A DNA stretch of 64,000 bases from Izhakiella australiensis (GTDB lineage: Bacteria; Pseudomonadota; Gammaproteobacteria; Enterobacterales; Enterobacteriaceae). Below, one piece after another: positions 60,431 through 64,000 of this stretch (position 1 is the first letter of the stretch; every line of letters begins with the position of its first letter). The DNA lies in contig NZ_MRUL01000009.1 of assembly GCF_002006995.1 (NCBI RefSeq), positions 124,001 through 188,000 of the forward strand, read 5' to 3'. A program made the position numbers and the translations under genes. The notes below the pieces were generated by a model, which saw only the letters and a list, made by a program, of their open reading frames with translations, searched no databases and was not told the origin of the DNA.

Positions 60431-62920
60431 TCAGCTGCCTTCAGGCAGCGCATAGGCCAGTACGTAGTCGCCGGCAGGGGTTTCCATAAAGTGATGACCG
60501 CCCGCTACGATGACCAGATACTCGCGGCCATTTTGCGTATAAACCATCGGGTTAGCCTGTCCGCCGGCAGGCAGCGGCGTGCTCCATACGGTTTTGCCAG
60601 TCTTGATATCAATCGCGCGGATCAGGTCATCCGTCGCCGCAGCGATAAATACCAGTCCACCCGCGGTTACCACCGAGCCGCCGTTATTCGGCGTACCGAT
60701 ATTGATCGGCAGGCCGGTCGGTAAACCAAACGGGCCGTTACGACGTGCGGTACCCAGCGGACGATCCCAGATGGTGCGGCCATCGCGTAAATCGATCGCG
60801 CGGATACCGCCGTAAGGCGGTTCTTTACACAGCATTTTGGTGAAAGGCAGACGCCAGCCGGCATTAACGTTAACCGCATAGGGAACGCCAATCTGCGGAT
60901 CGCCCGCCCCTTCAGCGTGACCCGCGTCATGGGGGTTATACGGGATCTGATCGCGCGGTTTCCAGCCCAGTGCGTCAGCTTTGGCACGCGGTACCAAAAT
61001 ATTGTAGTTCGGCATGTCATTGTAATTGGCAATGATAATGCCGCGCTGCGGGTCGACCGCTACGCTGCCCCAGTCCGAACCGCCGTTATAGCCTGGATAT
61101 TCGATAGTATGACGATCGGCCTCCGGCGGGGTATATTGCCCTTTATATACCGCTTTCTGGAACTGGATGCGGCACGCCATCTGATCGAACGGCGTCAGCC
61201 CCCACATATCCTGCGGCGTCAGATCGGGTCTGCTCAGATGATGGAATAACGAGTAAGGCTGAGTTGGCGAGCGCGAGTCCGGCTCGACGCCGCCGCCGGG
61301 AACCGGCCGTTCCTCCACGCCAAACAGCGATTTGCCGGTACGACGATCAAGCACATAGATTTCGCCCTGCTTGGTCGGCACGATAATCGCCGGCACCTTC
61401 TCACCGTTCTTCGCCGGATAGTCGATCAGCGTCGGCTGCGAGCCCTGGTCGTAATCCCAAACGTCTTTATGCGCCGTCTGGAAAGACCAGCTCGGCAAAC
61501 CGGTATCAACGTTGATCGCCGTCAGCGATACGGCATATTTATTTTCCGCATCGGTGCGCGAGCTGCTCCAGTAATCGCCGGAAGAGTTACCCAGCGGTAG
61601 ATAAACCAGGCCCAGCTTGTCGTCGCCGGTGAAGGAGGTCCAGACATCAGGCGAACCACGCTTATAGGCGTTGGGGCCGGTTTTTGGCGTGCTGGTATCC
61701 GGCGCGGCCGCATCCCATGCCCATTTCAGCTTACCGGTGCGCACGTCATAAGCTTTAATCACTCCCGGCGGCCCGAAGGCGCGCTGGCCGTCAATGGTCT
61801 GATGCGCCACCACCAGCGTATCGCGGATCACCACCGGCGCGGAGTTGATCGCCACGTAGCCGTCGTAGACCTCGCCCATATCCGCAGCAAGATTAACCGT
61901 CCCCTGGTCGCCGAAATCACGGCAAACGTCGCCGGTTTTGGCGTCCAGCTCAATGACGCGGGCATCAAGGGTTCCGAGAATAATACGCTGGCTGCACGCT
62001 TGCGCATTCGGGCTATTACCGGACGCGGCGGCCGCAACGTTAGCGACGCTCGCGGCGTTCTGCCCCGTGGTAACATGGCTGTTGGTCTGGCCGTCAAACC
62101 AGGTCAGGCCACGGCAGGCGGCAGTATAAGGAATCGATTTATCGCTGACTTTCGGGTCAAAGTGCCACTTCTCTTTACCGGTTGCGGCATCAAGGGCAAA
62201 GACCTGATTATGTGGCGTACAGGTGTATAGCGTATCACCGATTTTAATCGGCGTGTTTTCCGCTCCCCAGCGCGCTTTAGGTAAATCGCCGGTGCGGAAT
62301 TGCCATGCCAGCTTAAGGTTTTTCACATTGTCCGGCGTTATCTGCTTCGCGCCGGCAAAACGCTGCGACGCCAGCGAGCCGCCATAGGTATACCAGTCGC
62401 CTGAATCGGGATTGGATGCTTTGCCGCTGCCGGTGTCGGTTGCAAACGAGGCGCTGCCCGCTTCCGGCACGTTAGACGCCGGCGTGACGTTCAGCGGCGC
62501 AAAGGGTAGCGCGGCCGCAGCCACAAAAGCTAACACCAGTACGCCCGCCAGCAAGCGGGAGAATACCCGGCTGGTTCCGGGGCGCAGCCCGGGAAGCTGG
62601 AAGGCAAAAATAATGCCCAGCAGCAGCATAATATCGAAGCGCGGCACCCAGCCCCAGTAATCAAGACCGGACTCCTGGATGGTCCAGATCAATGTGCCGA
62701 TGAAAACCAGCGCAAACAAATAAGCACCGGCGCTACGCCGCCTTAATATCAGAATCGCGGACAGAATGCTGCCAATACCTGCCAGCAGGTAATACCAGTT
62801 CCCACCTACGGCGACCAGCCATCCGCCGCCGATTGTCATCGCAATGCCAAATATCAGCAAGATCAAGGCAAATACGATATTCCAGACTGAAAGTCTGGTT
62901 ATTTTATTTGATTTGCTCAA
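60431..62920 (-). CDS. Membrane-bound PQQ-dependent dehydrogenase (glucose/quinate/shikimate family)
   Basis: This periplasm-facing quinoprotein oxidises a sugar or cyclic polyol and passes electrons to ubiquinone. The 829-residue product has about five N-terminal membrane helices (1-145) followed by an eight-bladed propeller. Residues equivalent to the E. coli Gcd PQQ/catalytic set are visible: His in CTPHNQVFALDA, Asp in KDVWDYDQGSQP and Lys in VPTKQGEIYVLDRRTG. It is longer than E. coli Gcd (796) and has an insert rich in Ala/Asn at about 285-300. Glucose is the first guess; quinate or another polyol is equally possible. No PQQ synthesis genes are in the window. Confidence 0.88.
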   Translation of the reverse strand: MSKSNKITRLSVWNIVFALILLIFGIAMTIGGGWLVAVGGNWYYLLAGIGSILSAILILRRRSAGAYLFALVFIGTLIWTIQESGLDYWGWVPRFDIMLLLGIIFAFQLPGLRPGTSRVFSRLLAGVLVLAFVAAAALPFAPLNVTPASNVPEAGSASFATDTGSGKASNPDSGDWYTYGGSLASQRFAGAKQITPDNVKNLKLAWQFRTGDLPKARWGAENTPIKIGDTLYTCTPHNQVFALDAATGKEKWHFDPKVSDKSIPYTAACRGLTWFDGQTNSHVTTGQNAASVANVAAAASGNSPNAQACSQRIILGTLDARVIELDAKTGDVCRDFGDQGTVNLAADMGEVYDGYVAINSAPVVIRDTLVVAHQTIDGQRAFGPPGVIKAYDVRTGKLKWAWDAAAPDTSTPKTGPNAYKRGSPDVWTSFTGDDKLGLVYLPLGNSSGDYWSSSRTDAENKYAVSLTAINVDTGLPSWSFQTAHKDVWDYDQGSQPTLIDYPAKNGEKVPAIIVPTKQGEIYVLDRRTGKSLFGVEERPVPGGGVEPDSRSPTQPYSLFHHLSRPDLTPQDMWGLTPFDQMACRIQFQKAVYKGQYTPPEADRHTIEYPGYNGGSDWGSVAVDPQRGIIIANYNDMPNYNILVPRAKADALGWKPRDQIPYNPHDAGHAEGAGDPQIGVPYAVNVNAGWRLPFTKMLCKEPPYGGIRAIDLRDGRTIWDRPLGTARRNGPFGLPTGLPINIGTPNNGGSVVTAGGLVFIAAATDDLIRAIDIKTGKTVWSTPLPAGGQANPMVYTQNGREYLVIVAGGHHFMETPAGDYVLAYALPEGS

Positions 62921-63347
62921 AATATATTTTCCTTAGCCAAAAAAGGTAAAACTACCTGCAAAAGAATAGTACATATTCCTGTCACCGATTGATAATTACG
63001 CCGCGTTAATAACTAAGCACCCGCAGCTCCCCCTCCGCTGACGCGCTTGTATTACGTCTGGTGGGCTGACAAAAATTATGCCACCGCGTTTTTTAATTAT
63101 TACATATCCTCATAAGATTTTTCCCACGATATATATCTGAAATAAAGTCCATACAATAACGCAGTGTAATAATATGCGCGGCTGAATTAATAAATAATCG
63201 TTAAGCAGCAATGTCTCTTTACGCGCAGCGCTAAGCGAAAGCACTCGCCGCCAGAAAAAAACACAGTTCAGGGAGAGGGCAAGCCCCACCGACGGACAGG
63301 TGCCTGAGGGCAGCAAATACCGTCGGAGGAGCCCGGCGAAAGGCAGG
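62921..63347. other. Gene-free interval with the PQQ dehydrogenase promoter
   Basis: This 427-bp gap lies between two minus-strand genes. It should carry the promoter for the dehydrogenase near 62940-63130, which is A+T-rich. No gene, repeat or clear operator was found, and the short minus frame at 63110-63316 lacks support. Confidence 0.4.
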
Positions 63348-64000
63348 TTATCGAAGCTGAAACCAGGTGGTCTTCAGATGCGTGAACTTATCAAAGGCAT
63401 GCAGCGACAGGTCGCGACCAAAGCCGGACTGCTTATTGCCGCCAAAAGGCACCGTGACGTCGAGCGCATCAACGGTATTGACCGAAACCGTCCCGGCGTT
63501 AAGCAAGGCGGCGACGCGATGCGCCCGGTGCAAATCGTCGGACCAGACCGAGGCCGCCAGCGCGTAAATATGGTTATTAGCCAAATCGATAGCCTGCTGC
63601 TCATCATCAAAGGCGCGCACCGCCAGCACCGGTCCGAAGATCTCCTGCTGCCAGAGCGCCATCTCTTCACTCTCAGCAACCAGCAGGGTCGGCTGAACGT
63701 AGTTGGCCACACCATCAATGGCAATCGCTTCGCCGCCCGCCAGCAGGGTTGCGCCCGCCTCCCGGGCGGCGGCAATGGCTGCCATCACCTTTTGCTGGTG
63801 AGCCGCGCTAACCATCGGTCCCATCGTCGCTGCCGGATCGAGCGGATTTGCCGGCTGCCACGCGCTCAGCTTCTGGCGCAGCTTGTCAATAAACGCGCTG
63901 TAGATGCTGCGTTCCACCAGCAGGCGGGAGTTAGCAGAACAGACTTCGCCCTGATTAAAGCAGATGCCGAAAGCGGCTTTTTCTGCCGCCAGATCGAGGT
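63348..64000 (-). CDS. NAD(P)-dependent aldehyde dehydrogenase, C-terminal part (5' end outside window)
   Basis: The minus-strand frame stays open to the window edge (first full codon at 63998), so the N-terminal half is missing. The visible part begins with the catalytic Cys segment GICFNQGEVCSANSRLLVE, then EEMALWQQEIFGPVLAVRAF and VNTVDALDVTVPFGGNKQSG, and ends LHAFDKFTHLKTTWFQL. The pattern is nearest to gamma-glutamyl-gamma-aminobutyraldehyde/PuuC-type enzymes, which act in putrescine catabolism. The substrate assignment is tentative. Confidence 0.88.
   Translation of the reverse strand, partial: LDLAAEKAAFGICFNQGEVCSANSRLLVERSIYSAFIDKLRQKLSAWQPANPLDPAATMGPMVSAAHQQKVMAAIAAAREAGATLLAGGEAIAIDGVANYVQPTLLVAESEEMALWQQEIFGPVLAVRAFDDEQQAIDLANNHIYALAASVWSDDLHRAHRVAALLNAGTVSVNTVDALDVTVPFGGNKQSGFGRDLSLHAFDKFTHLKTTWFQLR

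Overview
The window is a stretch of an enterobacterial (Enterobacterales) chromosome of moderately high G+C. The first 8 kb reproduces the Escherichia coli/Salmonella order ftsY-rsmD-yhhL-yhhM-yhhN-zntA-tusA-yhhQ-dcrB. The next two genes of that core block, yhhS and yhhT, are still present but pushed apart by inserted metabolic islands. CheV, periplasmic chorismate mutase, a PQQ dehydrogenase and an inositol cluster together point towards an Erwiniaceae-like host (Pantoea/Erwinia/Mixta type). The genus is an inference and not proven here.

Layout: 0-8.1 kb is the conserved core block: SRP receptor FtsY with a repeat-expanded acidic domain, rRNA methylase RsmD, small membrane proteins, Zn/Cd/Pb-ATPase ZntA behind a textbook ZntR promoter, TusA, YhhQ behind a probable preQ1-I riboswitch, a GNAT protein and DcrB. 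8.2-18.5 kb is a complete myo-inositol catabolic cluster (iolE, iolG, iolD; iolC, RpiR-type iolR; iolB, iolA) with no inositol transporter inside it; two of its intergenic regions share an AAAATGAA inverted-repeat motif that may be the IolR operator. 18.6-19.8 kb is yhhS. 20.0-25.4 kb holds an unusual PTS operon (lactose/cellobiose-type EIIC, glycosylasparaginase-like Ntn hydrolase, M17 aminopeptidase-like protein, EIIB, EIIA). It is divergent from a protein that looks like a domesticated IS481-type transposase. 25.5-29.0 kb is an Fbp/Sfu-like ABC importer led by a 32-codon ORF. 29.1-30.1 kb is yhhT.

30.3-37.3 kb carries a CSS-EAL phosphodiesterase, the osmosensory transporter proP, a GAF-GGDEF cyclase, and a MocR regulator divergent from a GNAT acetyltransferase. 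37.3-38.2 kb is a gene-free mosaic of direct repeats and hairpins. 38.2-45.2 kb has cheV, pdxK, the yegTUV operon with its GntR regulator yegW, and the secreted chorismate mutase aroQ.

45.2-52.3 kb is an A+T-richer chaperone-usher fimbrial operon with three chaperones for one usher. A LysR/SDR divergent pair (52.7-54.5 kb) separates it from a second, different chaperone-usher system (55.0-60.3 kb) with an FGL-type chaperone, usher, AfaD/SafD-like tip protein and two SafA-like pilins. The window ends with a membrane PQQ-dependent dehydrogenase and a truncated aldehyde dehydrogenase.

The candidate for an undescribed system is the 20.0-25.4 kb PTS operon. Its two hydrolases suggest uptake and dismantling of an amino-acid or peptide-linked sugar such as a glycosyl-asparagine. 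Its neighbouring regulator seems to be built from a transposase that has lost its catalytic triad.
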